DNA from: Janthinobacterium lividum
GTDB taxonomy: Bacteria; Pseudomonadota; Gammaproteobacteria; Burkholderiales; Burkholderiaceae_D
Assembly (NCBI RefSeq): GCF_011601275.1
Contig: NZ_JAAOLY010000011.1
Span: 179,695 to 243,694, forward strand
Direction: 5' to 3'
Length of the DNA: 64,000 nt
Under the pieces are notes generated by a model. The model made no database searches. It worked only from the letters and a program-made list of their open reading frames with translations, and had not been told where the DNA came from. This document shows positions 55,941 to 64,000 of the stretch, piece after piece (the first letter of the stretch is position 1; every line of letters begins with the position of its first letter). Both the position numbers and the translations under genes were made by a program.

Positions 55941-58694
55941 TTACATGAACTTGTACTTCAGCTGGAACGACAGCGAACGGCCGCGTGGATCGGCCACGCG
56001 CGGGTCCCAGCCGGCACCCACCACTTCATCCACGTTGTGCGCGGTGAACGGTGGATCGCGGTCGAACAAGTTCTGGATGCCCACGGTAATCGTCGTATTT
56101 TTGAAGCCCGTGTACGTGCCCGACAGGTTATACGTGGTGTAGCTGGACACGTCCGGCTTGAAGCCCGGTGGCGGCGCACCCTTGCCGCCATTCGGCACCT
56201 GATCCTTGTAGCCCGACGAAAAACTCTGGATCAGCAAGCCGCTCCAGTCGCCGCGCGACACGCCGAAGCTGGCATTGTGTTTCCAGCGCAGGTACAGATC
56301 GCGCGTATAGAACTTGCCGACCAGTTCCTGGTATTCCTGGCCTTGATATTCCGCAAACTTGAAGCTGTCCATATACGTGCCGTCCAGGGTCGCCGTCCAT
56401 TTCGCGTCCCGGATCTTGCCTTCGCCGCGCAAGCCCACGTCGAGGCCGCGCACGCGGCTGCCTGCCGCATTGATCCAGCCCGCCTGCACGTAATCGATGG
56501 TGCCGTCCGGATTGCGGTGGATGTACTGGTTCAGCGCCTGGTAGTTGGCCAGCACGATTTGCGGCGTGCGGTTCAGGATGCGGTCTTTGGTGTTGATGGC
56601 CCAGTAATCGAACGAGGCCGAATAGCCCTTGAACGGCTCGATGACAAAACCGACGCTGCCCTGCTTCGACGTTTCCGGCTTCAGGTTCGTGTTGCCGCCC
56701 GTCCTGTAGTCGAGGCGGTCGATGGCGCAGTACTCGGGCACGCCCGGATGATTGGCGCAACCTTCCTGATCGATCACGCCGTTCGGCAATTCCTGGCTCA
56801 GCGAACCGGAATACAGCTGCTGGAAGCTTGGCGCGAGGAAACCCTTGCTGGCCGAACCACGGAACAGCAGGAAGTCGGTTGGCTGATAGCGGAAAGCCAC
56901 TTTCGGATTCGTCGTCGCGCCCACCAGGCTGTAATCGTCGCGGCGGATGGCCAGCTGCATTTCCAGATCCTTCGTGACCGGCACCAGCAACTCGGCATAC
57001 ACGGCCTTGACGGTACGGCTGGCATCTTTTAATGCGGCATTGCCTGGCGCCAGCAGGATCTGGATGGCGTCGACGTCTTGCCCGAAGCTGTACCCTTCGC
57101 GGCGCAAGTCAAAACCGGCCGCCATGGCCAGCGCACCGGCCGGCAGCTGGAACAGCTCGCCCGAAACGGAACCGTCGATCTGCGTCAGGGTCGTCTTGCC
57201 ATGCTGGAAGTCGCCACGGAACTTGGTCGATTCGATCAATTGCTTGGCCGCTTCCGTCTGGCTCTGGCCGGCGCCCACCCATGGATTGATGATGCCGCTG
57301 GCCAATGCCGCGTACAGCTTGTCCGTGTAGGAATAGCCATCCGTCAGCTTGGTCTTGGTGCTGCTTTCGGCGCGCGAAATGCCGGCCTTGTAATCCCACT
57401 TGCCAAAGTTGCCTTCAAAGCCCACCAGCACGCGGGCATTGTCTGTCGTGTTTTCCTGCGTGCGATTGCCCACGTCATTGGCGCGCCATTTGTAGGAAAT
57501 CGGCTTGGTGTTGTCGAACGAGGGGATGTAGGCCGACAAATCCTGATAGTACGCGCCGCCGACCGGATACAAATTCTTGTTGGCAACGGTCGCCTGCACC
57601 TGCATCGGCGTCAAAATGGCCGTGGCCTTGGTGCGCGAACCGAGCACTTCGACAAACATGCGGTGGTCGGGCGCCAGCTGGAAGGTGCCGCGCGACAGCA
57701 GATTGGCCCTTTCGACGGGGAATTGCAGCACATAGTCGGCGCCATAGTCGTAGGCGCAGGAATACGTGGTGCGTAGCGGCGAGGTCACGTCTTTCCACAG
57801 TGCCGTCTGGTACTGCGACATGCCGGCGATGCTGTCGCACTTGCCCTGGAAACTCAAGGGATTGGCTTGCAGGTATTTATTCGCATCGCCTGGCAGCTGG
57901 AACGAGGCGCCCAGCGCCGTTCCGGCACCCGCCATCTGGTTGGCAAACGGCGTGCCCGTCGTATCAGGCGACAGGCCGCGGCCCGGCTGGAAGCCGTTGA
58001 CGAAGGAGCGGTCGCTGCCGTTGAGGCGCTCGGCCTTGTCGACGGTCAGGCTGGCCATTATGTTGTAGCGGTCGCTTTCCAGCGAACCCGTACCGGCCAG
58101 CAGCGAGGCGCGGCGCGTGGCGCCGCCGCCTGCCTGCGTATCGTTGGTGGAGACGGACGCTTCCACGCCGCTGTAATTGGTTTTCAAAATGAAATTGATC
58201 ACGCCGCCGATGGCGTCCGTGCCGTAGATCGCCGAGGCGCCATCCTTGAGAATTTCCACGCGCGAAATCGCGCCCAGCGGGATCGAGTTCAGGTCGACCG
58301 ACTTGCCGCTGGCGCCGTGCGTGGCGATGCGGCGGCCGTTCAACAGCACCAGGGTGCTCGACGGTCCCAGGCCGCGCAGCGAGGCGAACGAAGCGCCGCC
58401 GCTGACCCTGTCCGCATCGGCGCCAAACACGTTATTGCCCGAAGTCATGTTATCAGCGCCCGTGCCATTCGCCGACAGGGTACGCACCAGTTGTTCGGTC
58501 GTCGTGATGCCCTGTTTTTCGATCTGGTCAAAGGTGATGACTTGCACCGGCAGCGCGCCTTCCTTGGCCACGCGCTTGATGCTGCTGCCCGTCACTTCGA
58601 CCCGTTGCAGCGCTGGCGCGGCCGCTTCCTGTGCCATTACCGGCCCCACCACCCCCATCAATGCCACCAACTGCGCTAGCTTTTTCAATTTCAC
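55941..58694 (-). CDS. TonB-dependent outer-membrane receptor
   Basis: A 917-aa active transporter. It has a signal peptide (MKLKKLAQLVALMGVVGPVMA), a likely TonB box at QRVEVTGSSI, a plug domain (GGASFASLRGLGPSSTLVLLNGRRIA and DGASAIYGTDAIGGVINFIL), and a C-terminal barrel ending SFQLKYKFM. Without an STN domain it is not a signalling receptor. The sequence type (IKR after the TonB box, many Gly/Ser plug residues) resembles receptors linked to peptide or carbohydrate uptake; ligand unknown. Neighbouring LD-carboxypeptidase and oligopeptide-binding genes suggest a peptide. Confidence 0.92.
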   Translation of the reverse strand: MKLKKLAQLVALMGVVGPVMAQEAAAPALQRVEVTGSSIKRVAKEGALPVQVITFDQIEKQGITTTEQLVRTLSANGTGADNMTSGNNVFGADADRVSGGASFASLRGLGPSSTLVLLNGRRIATHGASGKSVDLNSIPLGAISRVEILKDGASAIYGTDAIGGVINFILKTNYSGVEASVSTNDTQAGGGATRRASLLAGTGSLESDRYNIMASLTVDKAERLNGSDRSFVNGFQPGRGLSPDTTGTPFANQMAGAGTALGASFQLPGDANKYLQANPLSFQGKCDSIAGMSQYQTALWKDVTSPLRTTYSCAYDYGADYVLQFPVERANLLSRGTFQLAPDHRMFVEVLGSRTKATAILTPMQVQATVANKNLYPVGGAYYQDLSAYIPSFDNTKPISYKWRANDVGNRTQENTTDNARVLVGFEGNFGKWDYKAGISRAESSTKTKLTDGYSYTDKLYAALASGIINPWVGAGQSQTEAAKQLIESTKFRGDFQHGKTTLTQIDGSVSGELFQLPAGALAMAAGFDLRREGYSFGQDVDAIQILLAPGNAALKDASRTVKAVYAELLVPVTKDLEMQLAIRRDDYSLVGATTNPKVAFRYQPTDFLLFRGSASKGFLAPSFQQLYSGSLSQELPNGVIDQEGCANHPGVPEYCAIDRLDYRTGGNTNLKPETSKQGSVGFVIEPFKGYSASFDYWAINTKDRILNRTPQIVLANYQALNQYIHRNPDGTIDYVQAGWINAAGSRVRGLDVGLRGEGKIRDAKWTATLDGTYMDSFKFAEYQGQEYQELVGKFYTRDLYLRWKHNASFGVSRGDWSGLLIQSFSSGYKDQVPNGGKGAPPPGFKPDVSSYTTYNLSGTYTGFKNTTITVGIQNLFDRDPPFTAHNVDEVVGAGWDPRVADPRGRSLSFQLKYKFM

Positions 58695-58910
58695 AGGTCT
58701 TCTCCTTGTTGGGCAATCGAAACTTGAGTCATCAAGTCAGGCTGTTAGATATGTCGCAACGTCTGTCTCGCGGTACATTTTTTTATGACAATTGCGCATG
58801 ACTTTATTTGTTTTCATTTTCAGAGTAGCGCGATGCATCCGCGGCCAGCCAATGAAAAATGCTTTCCTAACCATAACTTTTTGGAATGAATGCCCTTTTC
58901 AGCGACATGG

Positions 58911-60713
58911 TCACTTGCCTGCGGGGCTACCCTTGGCTTTATCCACGTCCAGATAGCGCCAGGAGGTGAATTCCACGGGGTGGCGCCTGTAGTTTTTTAG
59001 CCACGGTTGTTGCAGGTCGGCAGAGATGGGATGCGTCAGCAACACCCACGGCGTGTAGGCGTGGATCAGCTGAAACAGGTCGAAGTACAGACTGCGTCGG
59101 CGCGGCGTATCGGATAGCAGGCGCGCCTCCTCATAGCGTTTATTGTAATCGGGCAAGTTGAAGCGGGCATAGTTGGCGCGGCCAACGTTGCCACCATACA
59201 ACAATTGCATAAAGTTATCCCCATCGGGGAAGTCGGCGATCCAGTTGGTCTCGAACATCTGCACCTTGCCCAGGCGCGAGGCCTTGATGATTTCCGTCTT
59301 CTTGTCGCTTTTAAACTCCACGCGCACGCCGATGGCGTTCAGGTTGCGGCGCCACAATTCGTCGCGCAAGCGTCCCACCGTGCTCGGCTCCGTATGCATG
59401 GTCAGGATCAAGGGCGTGCCGTCCGGCTGCGTGCGGAAACCATCTGGACCCGCCTTGTAGCCGAAGCGATCCAGCAAGGCCCGCGCCAGGGCCGGATCGT
59501 AGCCGACGGGGCTGCGGTAATCCTTGTCATAGCCGAGCACGTTCGGTGGCAGCGGCGACTGGGCCGGCAAGGCCAGGCCTTTTTTCAGCAGCGCGATATC
59601 TTCGCGGCTGTTGTAGCTGAGGGCGATGGCGCGCCGCAGGGCCAGCTTGTCCTTGCTCGTGCCGCCCAGCACGGGATCGTCCATGTTCATCCACATGTAA
59701 TACGTCTGCAGCACGGGAAAGCGCGTCAGCTGCATGCCCTTGGCGGCCAGCGTCGGTTTCAAGGCGCCGTTTTCCAGCACCATGTCCGTCATCGATTCGG
59801 GCACTTGTTCCAGATAATCGAATTCGCCTTTCAGGAAACCCAGCATGCGCGATTGATATTCCTCGACGATGCGCACTTCGATGCGCTCGACCAGCGGTAA
59901 TTGCTTGCCTTCCAGCGCCGTCGCGATGGCGCGCGCATCCGGTGGCAAGGCGGCCAGCGCCTTGGTTTCCGTATGAAACACGGTGGCACGGAAAGTCGGA
60001 TTGGCCTGCAGCACGATCTTGTCGCTGCGCTTCCATTCCTTCACCAGGAACGGCCCCGTGCCCACGGGATGGTTGCCGATCTGCCCTGCCGCCGGGTACG
60101 CTTCGGCCACTTCGCGCGCCACCACGGCGGTCGCCGGCATGGCCAGGTAAAACAGGAAGTTCGGGTCGACGCCATTGAGGCGGATGCGCAGGGTGTATTT
60201 GTCCAGCGCCTGCAGGCCGGCAATCGGCGTGTCGTAGCTGAATTTTGTTTTCAGGGCCGCGTCACCCACCAGCTTGTCTTCCAATAAAAACAGCCACGGC
60301 GACTTCAGGCTGGGGTCATACAGCCGCGTCAGGCTGTACACATAATCCTGCGCCGTCACTTCGCGCGGCTTGCCCTTGAAGGCGGGATCGGGCGTAAAGA
60401 AAATGCCGGGCTGCAAGTGAAAGATATACGTGCGTCCGCCATCTTCCACGCTCGGCAAGCCGCGCGCCGTATTGCCTTGCAGCTGCACCGGACGCGCCAG
60501 GTAGTCGTAGCGCAGCAGCGGATCAAAAATGTTTTCCATCAAGTTCAGGCTGGCCAGGTCGGACGCCACGGCCGGGTCCAGGCCCGTCTCGCTCGTGCTC
60601 AAAAACAAGTGCAGGGTCTTGTTCGCGCGGGCATCGGCGGCATGCGCGGGCACGGTAAAAAGCGTCAACAGGGCCAGGCCGGCGGCGCAGGCGGTTTTGC
60701 GTAAAAACATCAT
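58911..60713 (-). CDS. Periplasmic oligopeptide-type ABC substrate-binding protein (SBP_bac_5)
   Basis: A 600-aa family 5 solute-binding protein. It has a signal peptide after the double ATG at 60708-60713 (MMFLRKTACAAGLALLTLFTVPAHA split at the signal), then NLMENIFDPLLRYDYLARPVQLQGN, FTPDPAFKGKPREVTAQDYVYSLTRL and TNWIADFPDGDNFMQLLYGG, typical of DppA/OppA-like proteins. GGATCA lies upstream of the start. No permease or ATPase genes are adjacent, so it may share a transporter elsewhere. Confidence 0.9.
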   Translation of the reverse strand: MMFLRKTACAAGLALLTLFTVPAHAADARANKTLHLFLSTSETGLDPAVASDLASLNLMENIFDPLLRYDYLARPVQLQGNTARGLPSVEDGGRTYIFHLQPGIFFTPDPAFKGKPREVTAQDYVYSLTRLYDPSLKSPWLFLLEDKLVGDAALKTKFSYDTPIAGLQALDKYTLRIRLNGVDPNFLFYLAMPATAVVAREVAEAYPAAGQIGNHPVGTGPFLVKEWKRSDKIVLQANPTFRATVFHTETKALAALPPDARAIATALEGKQLPLVERIEVRIVEEYQSRMLGFLKGEFDYLEQVPESMTDMVLENGALKPTLAAKGMQLTRFPVLQTYYMWMNMDDPVLGGTSKDKLALRRAIALSYNSREDIALLKKGLALPAQSPLPPNVLGYDKDYRSPVGYDPALARALLDRFGYKAGPDGFRTQPDGTPLILTMHTEPSTVGRLRDELWRRNLNAIGVRVEFKSDKKTEIIKASRLGKVQMFETNWIADFPDGDNFMQLLYGGNVGRANYARFNLPDYNKRYEEARLLSDTPRRRSLYFDLFQLIHAYTPWVLLTHPISADLQQPWLKNYRRHPVEFTSWRYLDVDKAKGSPAGK

Positions 60714-60927
60714 CAGTGATCCAGTGCAGACAAGGGTAACGAACAGCAATAAGCGACAGGCATCCCCCACACTACGCGGGCACGCTGCGGGGCGCCAATG
60801 AAAACAGGCTGCCAGCTTATAACTTTTTGGCATGCGATTGCTGCATTCTTTCATCAACTCGTATCGGGCTGCCCCTATACTTTGCTTGCAGACACTTTTC
60901 ACTCCCGACACACAGAACTGATCGAAT

Positions 60928-62166
60928 ATGGCACTTAATTACATCTGGTCCGGCTTTTTCCTCGTTGGCTTCCTGGCCGCAGTGCTGCAGTGGCTGTTCC
61001 TCGGCGATACCGATATCTTCAAGCGCATCATCGACGGCACGTTCGAGACGGCGCGCATGGGCGTGATGGATATCGCCCTGCCGCTCGCGGGCGTGATGAC
61101 CTTGTGGCTGGGCATCATGAATATCGGTGAAAAGGCCGGCATCGTCGGCTGGCTGGCCAAAGTGATCGCGCCCTTCTTTTCGCGCATCTTCCCGGAAATT
61201 CCAAAAGACCACCCGGCCACGGGCCATATGGTGATGAATTTCTCGGCCAACCTGCTGGGCCTGGACAATGCGGCCACGCCGTTCGGCTTGAAGGCCATGG
61301 AAAGCCTGCAGACCTTGAACCCTAACAAGGAAGAGGCGACGAATGCGCAAATCATGTTCCTGGTGCTGCACACTTCGGGGCTGACCCTGATTCCGCTGGC
61401 CATCATGGCGCAGCGCTCGATTCTCGGCGCGGCTGACCCGTCCGACATCTTTATCCCTTGCATGATCGCCACCTATGTGGCTACCGTGGTCGGCATCATC
61501 ACGGTCTCCATCAAGCAGCGCATCAACTTGCTGAACCGCGTCGTGCTGGGCTGGATGGGCGGCATGACCACCGCCATCGTCGCCATGATCTGGTACTTCA
61601 CACAATACCTGACGAAACAGGAAATCGAGCTGGTCTCGAAAGTGGTCAGCAACCTGGTGCTCATCAGCGTGATCGCCATCTTCATCATCGGTGCCCTGCG
61701 CAAGAAGGTGAACGTGTATGACGCCTTCATCGAGGGCGCGAAAGGCGGCATCCAGACATCGATTACCGTGATTCCCTACCTGGTCGGCATGCTGGTGGCC
61801 ATCAGCGTCATCCGCAACGCGGGCGTATTCAATTTCCTGATGAGCGGCATGAACTGGTTCTTCGCCAACCTGGGCATCAATACGGACTTCGTGCCCGCCC
61901 TGCCGACGGCCATGATGAAGCCGCTCAGCGGCTCCGGTTCGAAAGCCATGATGATCGATGCCATGAATACCTACGGCGTCGATTCCTTCGTCGGCCGCCT
62001 GGCCTGCGTCTTCCAGGGCTCGGCCGATACCACCTTCTATATCGTGGCCCTTTACTTCGGCTCGGTGGGCATCCGCAAGACGCGCTATGCCATCACGGCC
62101 GGCCTGATCGCCGATCTGGCTGGCGTGATTACCGCCGTCTTCGTTGCCTACGTCTTTTTCCACTAA
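60928..62166 (+). CDS. SpmA-SpmB-like nucleoside-recognition-domain membrane protein
   Basis: A 412-aa polytopic protein joining SpmA-like (FSANLLGLDNAATPFGLKAM) and SpmB-like (KPLSGSGSKAMMIDAM) halves, each with the gate/nucleoside-recognition pattern. In spore formers these are separate genes; in Gram-negative bacteria the fused form has unknown function. About ten hydrophobic segments are visible. The stop is eight bases before the dacB start, so the two are probably cotranscribed. Confidence 0.86.
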   Translation: MALNYIWSGFFLVGFLAAVLQWLFLGDTDIFKRIIDGTFETARMGVMDIALPLAGVMTLWLGIMNIGEKAGIVGWLAKVIAPFFSRIFPEIPKDHPATGHMVMNFSANLLGLDNAATPFGLKAMESLQTLNPNKEEATNAQIMFLVLHTSGLTLIPLAIMAQRSILGAADPSDIFIPCMIATYVATVVGIITVSIKQRINLLNRVVLGWMGGMTTAIVAMIWYFTQYLTKQEIELVSKVVSNLVLISVIAIFIIGALRKKVNVYDAFIEGAKGGIQTSITVIPYLVGMLVAISVIRNAGVFNFLMSGMNWFFANLGINTDFVPALPTAMMKPLSGSGSKAMMIDAMNTYGVDSFVGRLACVFQGSADTTFYIVALYFGSVGIRKTRYAITAGLIADLAGVITAVFVAYVFFH

Positions 62167-62174
62167 GGAGCACC

Positions 62175-63677
62175 ATGTTACGTCCTGTCCTGATGGCTGC
62201 ACTGTTGGCGGGTCTTGGCCTGTCGACTGCGCACGCGCAATTGCCCGAATCCGTCAGCCTGCTGCTGCGCAGCGCGAATATCCCCGAAGACGCCATGGGC
62301 GCCATCGTCTTGCGCGGCAACACCACCGTGCTGTCGCATGGGGCCGAACGCAGCATGCAACCGGCCTCCACCATGAAGCTCGTAACGACGGCCGTGGGCC
62401 TGGAGCAGCTGGGCCCCATCTTCCGCGGCCGCACGGAGTTGCGCACCAGCGCCGACGTCATCAATGGCGTGCTGAAGGGCGACTTGATCCTGCGCGGTGG
62501 CGCCGATACGGATTTCAATGCGAACGTGCTGGAACACATGCTGCAAACCTTGCGCACGCAAGGCATCGTGAAAATCAAGGGTGATTTGATCCTCGACCGC
62601 CAGCTGTTCCAGCCGGCCCGGCCCGACATCGGTGCGCCACCGTTCGATGAGTCGGCCGAATTCCGCTACAACGTCATCCCCGATGCCTTGCTGCTGAACA
62701 CCAATCTGCTCGATATCAATATGAACTCGACGGAGCGGCAATTGAACATCCTGATGCAGCCGGCGCTCGAGAACGTCAGCATCACGAGCGACATGAAACT
62801 CATCAAGGCCAGTTGCGCCAGGTGGGAAGACGGCTGGCGCCCGCCCGAATACCGGCGCGATGCGAGCGGCAAGCTTCAAGTCATACTGCACGGCACCTTC
62901 CCGCAAAATTGCAGCAAGGCCACCAGCATCAATGTGCTCGACCGCAACGATTATGCGGACCGCTTGTTCCGTGCGACCTGGAAACGCCTGGGCGGCACGA
63001 TCACAGGCACGGTGCGCGAAGCGCCGGCAACTGGCTTGCCGCCGACGGCCGAACCGGTCGGCACGCGCATGCTGGCCGACCACGTGGCGCGCGCCTTGCC
63101 GGAGGTCCTGCGCGATATCAACAAAACGTCCGACAACACCCTGGCCCGCACCCTGTTCCTGAGTCTGGGCAGCTTGCAAAGCGATGGCTGGCTGGGCAGC
63201 CGCCCCGTCGCCATGGCGGCGCCGGAAGACACGGCCAGCCGGGCGCGGCAAGTCGTCCAGGAATGGTTCCAGCGGCACAATATTAATACTCAGGGCATGC
63301 TGGTCGACAACGGTTCCGGCCTGTCGCGCACGGGGCGCATTGCACCGGCGCAAATGGCCGGCGTCCTGCAAGCCATGCAGCAAAGTCCGTGGGCGCCCGA
63401 GTTCCAGTCCAGCCTGCCCATCGTCGCGCTGGACGGCACCATGCGCAAGCGCCTGCTGAACAGCCCAGCAGCCGCACGGGCCCGCATCAAGACGGGAACG
63501 TTGAAGAATGTGGTGGCTATCGCCGGTTATGTCCCCGACGCCAACAACCAGCTGTGCGTGGTGGTCGCCATGATCAATAGCGACCTGGTCGGTAACGGCA
63601 ACGGCCGCGCGGCTGTCGATGCGCTGATTGAATGGGTCGCCAAGAGCGGCGCCACGCCGGTAGTAGCCGGCCAATAA
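62175..63677 (+). CDS. dacB: D-alanyl-D-alanine carboxypeptidase/endopeptidase (PBP4, S13)
   Basis: Periplasmic class C penicillin-binding protein of 500 aa that trims peptidoglycan stem peptides and cross-links. The signal peptide ends AHA (residues 18-20). Active-site motifs are Ser65-x-x-Lys68 in PASTMKLV, Ser319-Asp-Asn in INKTSDNTLART and Lys439-Thr-Gly in IKTGTLKNV. The domain between the first and second motifs is long, as in PBP4. AAGGAGC precedes the start. Confidence 0.94.
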   Translation: MLRPVLMAALLAGLGLSTAHAQLPESVSLLLRSANIPEDAMGAIVLRGNTTVLSHGAERSMQPASTMKLVTTAVGLEQLGPIFRGRTELRTSADVINGVLKGDLILRGGADTDFNANVLEHMLQTLRTQGIVKIKGDLILDRQLFQPARPDIGAPPFDESAEFRYNVIPDALLLNTNLLDINMNSTERQLNILMQPALENVSITSDMKLIKASCARWEDGWRPPEYRRDASGKLQVILHGTFPQNCSKATSINVLDRNDYADRLFRATWKRLGGTITGTVREAPATGLPPTAEPVGTRMLADHVARALPEVLRDINKTSDNTLARTLFLSLGSLQSDGWLGSRPVAMAAPEDTASRARQVVQEWFQRHNINTQGMLVDNGSGLSRTGRIAPAQMAGVLQAMQQSPWAPEFQSSLPIVALDGTMRKRLLNSPAAARARIKTGTLKNVVAIAGYVPDANNQLCVVVAMINSDLVGNGNGRAAVDALIEWVAKSGATPVVAGQ

Positions 63678-63697
63678 AGGAAAATCAGAATAGAAAG

Positions 63698-63724
63698 GCA
63701 GCGCGCAGCGCTGCTTTTTTTTTT
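63698..63724 (+). terminator. Terminator after dacB
   Basis: GCAGCGC (63698-63704) and GCGCTGC (63708-63714) form a 7-bp stem with a three-base loop, followed by ten T residues. It lies 21 bases after the dacB stop. Confidence 0.92.
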
Positions 63725-63766
63725 CGTCCTTTTGTATGGTTTGGCTACCCTGTTCGGCTTGCGTGG

Positions 63767-63850
63767 TTGTCGGATTACGCTCCGCTAATCCGGCCTACCC
63801 GCCATCCAATAAACGTAGGTCGGCTTGGCGCGCAGCGCGTAAGCCGACAA
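63767..63850. repeat. Inverted pair of GTAGG-type REP elements
   Basis: The right unit (63815-63850) reads GTAGGTCGGCTT ... AAGCCGACAA and folds by TCGGCTT/AAGCCGA. The left unit (63767-63798) is the opposite orientation: TTGTCGGATTA ... TAATCCGGCCTAC. The two are separated by 16 bases. GTAGGTCGG-headed palindromic repeats are a common REP class in proteobacteria and are mobilised by RAYT transposases. The motif differs from the one around the RAYT gene at 10.5-11.3 kb. Confidence 0.75.
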
Positions 63851-63890
63851 GCACCCGCAGCCTATAACGCAAACAAACCACCAGACGAAA

Positions 63891-63920
63891 AAAAACCCCA
63901 CCATTGCTGGCGGGGTTTTT
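63891..63920 (-). terminator. rRNA operon terminator
   Basis: AAAAACCCC (63891-63899) pairs with GGGGTTTTT (63912-63920), extended by CCA/TGG inside. On the minus strand it follows the 5S rRNA 3' end by about 18 bases and is followed by T residues. Confidence 0.85.
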
Positions 63921-63938
63921 CTCTACTGCGAATAACAA

Positions 63939-64000
63939 GCCTGACGATAACCTACTTTCACACTGGTTGCAGCACTATCATCGGCGCAAAGTTGTTTCAC
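63939..64000 (-). rRNA. rrf: 5S ribosomal RNA, 3' part (cut by window edge)
   Basis: The minus strand reads GTGAAACAACTTTGCGCCGA, GATAGTGCTGCAACCAG and TGTGAAAGTAGGTTATCG TCAGGC, the 3' half of a beta-proteobacterial 5S rRNA. About 62 of the roughly 115 bases are present. The rest of the rrn operon lies beyond the right edge. The exact 3' end is uncertain by a few bases. Confidence 0.93.

Noticed and set aside
1..64000. CRISPR arrays, tRNA genes, prophage or conjugative genes
   Set aside because: I saw no regularly spaced direct repeats of CRISPR type, no tRNA-like cloverleaf and no phage structural or conjugation proteins in the window.

Overview
The window comes from a high-GC beta-proteobacterium of the Oxalobacteraceae, most like Janthinobacterium or a close relative (Duganella, Massilia). 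This placement is inferred from the protein sequences, the gltBD, mla and liu gene neighbourhoods, and the 5S rRNA 3' end. No database search was possible.

Left part (1-16.5 kb, nearly all minus strand): the mla phospholipid-transport operon (mlaF-E-D-A-C), glutamate synthase gltB-gltD, a REP-associated transposase (RAYT) gene bracketed by inverted REP-like motifs, a two-component pair, and a large SNF2-type helicase.

Centre (16.6-40.6 kb, minus strand): one coherent accessory module. A cell-surface-signalling set (STN/TonB-like protein, FecI-type ECF sigma factor, FecR-type anti-sigma) precedes a two-partner secretion pair: a TpsA exoprotein of about 4,550 residues and its TpsB transporter. 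These are followed by an ExbB with an added DUF2341/LamG-like extracytoplasmic region, ExbD, a TonB-like protein, a putative porin, a periplasmic coiled-coil protein and a YbjN-like protein. The first operon is preceded by two 11-bp PhoB-type repeats and a -10 box at the spacing seen in E. coli phoA. The set resembles the vreA-vreI-vreR and pdtA/pdtB plus exbB-exbD genes of Pseudomonas aeruginosa, but here it is contiguous and has no type II secretion genes. I infer a phosphate-starvation-induced surface adhesin or exoprotein system with its own energised outer-membrane machinery.

Right part (40.6-64 kb): tex, a GNAT acetyltransferase, grxD-ubiX, and an XRE repressor with a palindromic operator. 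Next are liuR and a LiuR-type operon (isovaleryl-CoA dehydrogenase, aceK, thiolase, SDR, acyl-CoA dehydrogenase) with two matching operator palindromes. Then come a YihY-family membrane protein, an LD-carboxypeptidase with a twin-arginine-like leader, a TonB-dependent receptor, an oligopeptide-binding protein, a SpmA/SpmB-like membrane protein and a PBP4-type DacB. The window ends inside a 5S rRNA gene on the minus strand, the 3' end of an rrn operon.

Two non-coding features stand out. Two copies of a roughly 120-nt structured repeat lie just after ubiX and after the acyl-CoA dehydrogenase gene; their central hairpins differ by compensatory changes. A promoter-to-terminator unit of about 260 nt at 53481-53743 looks like an undescribed small RNA.
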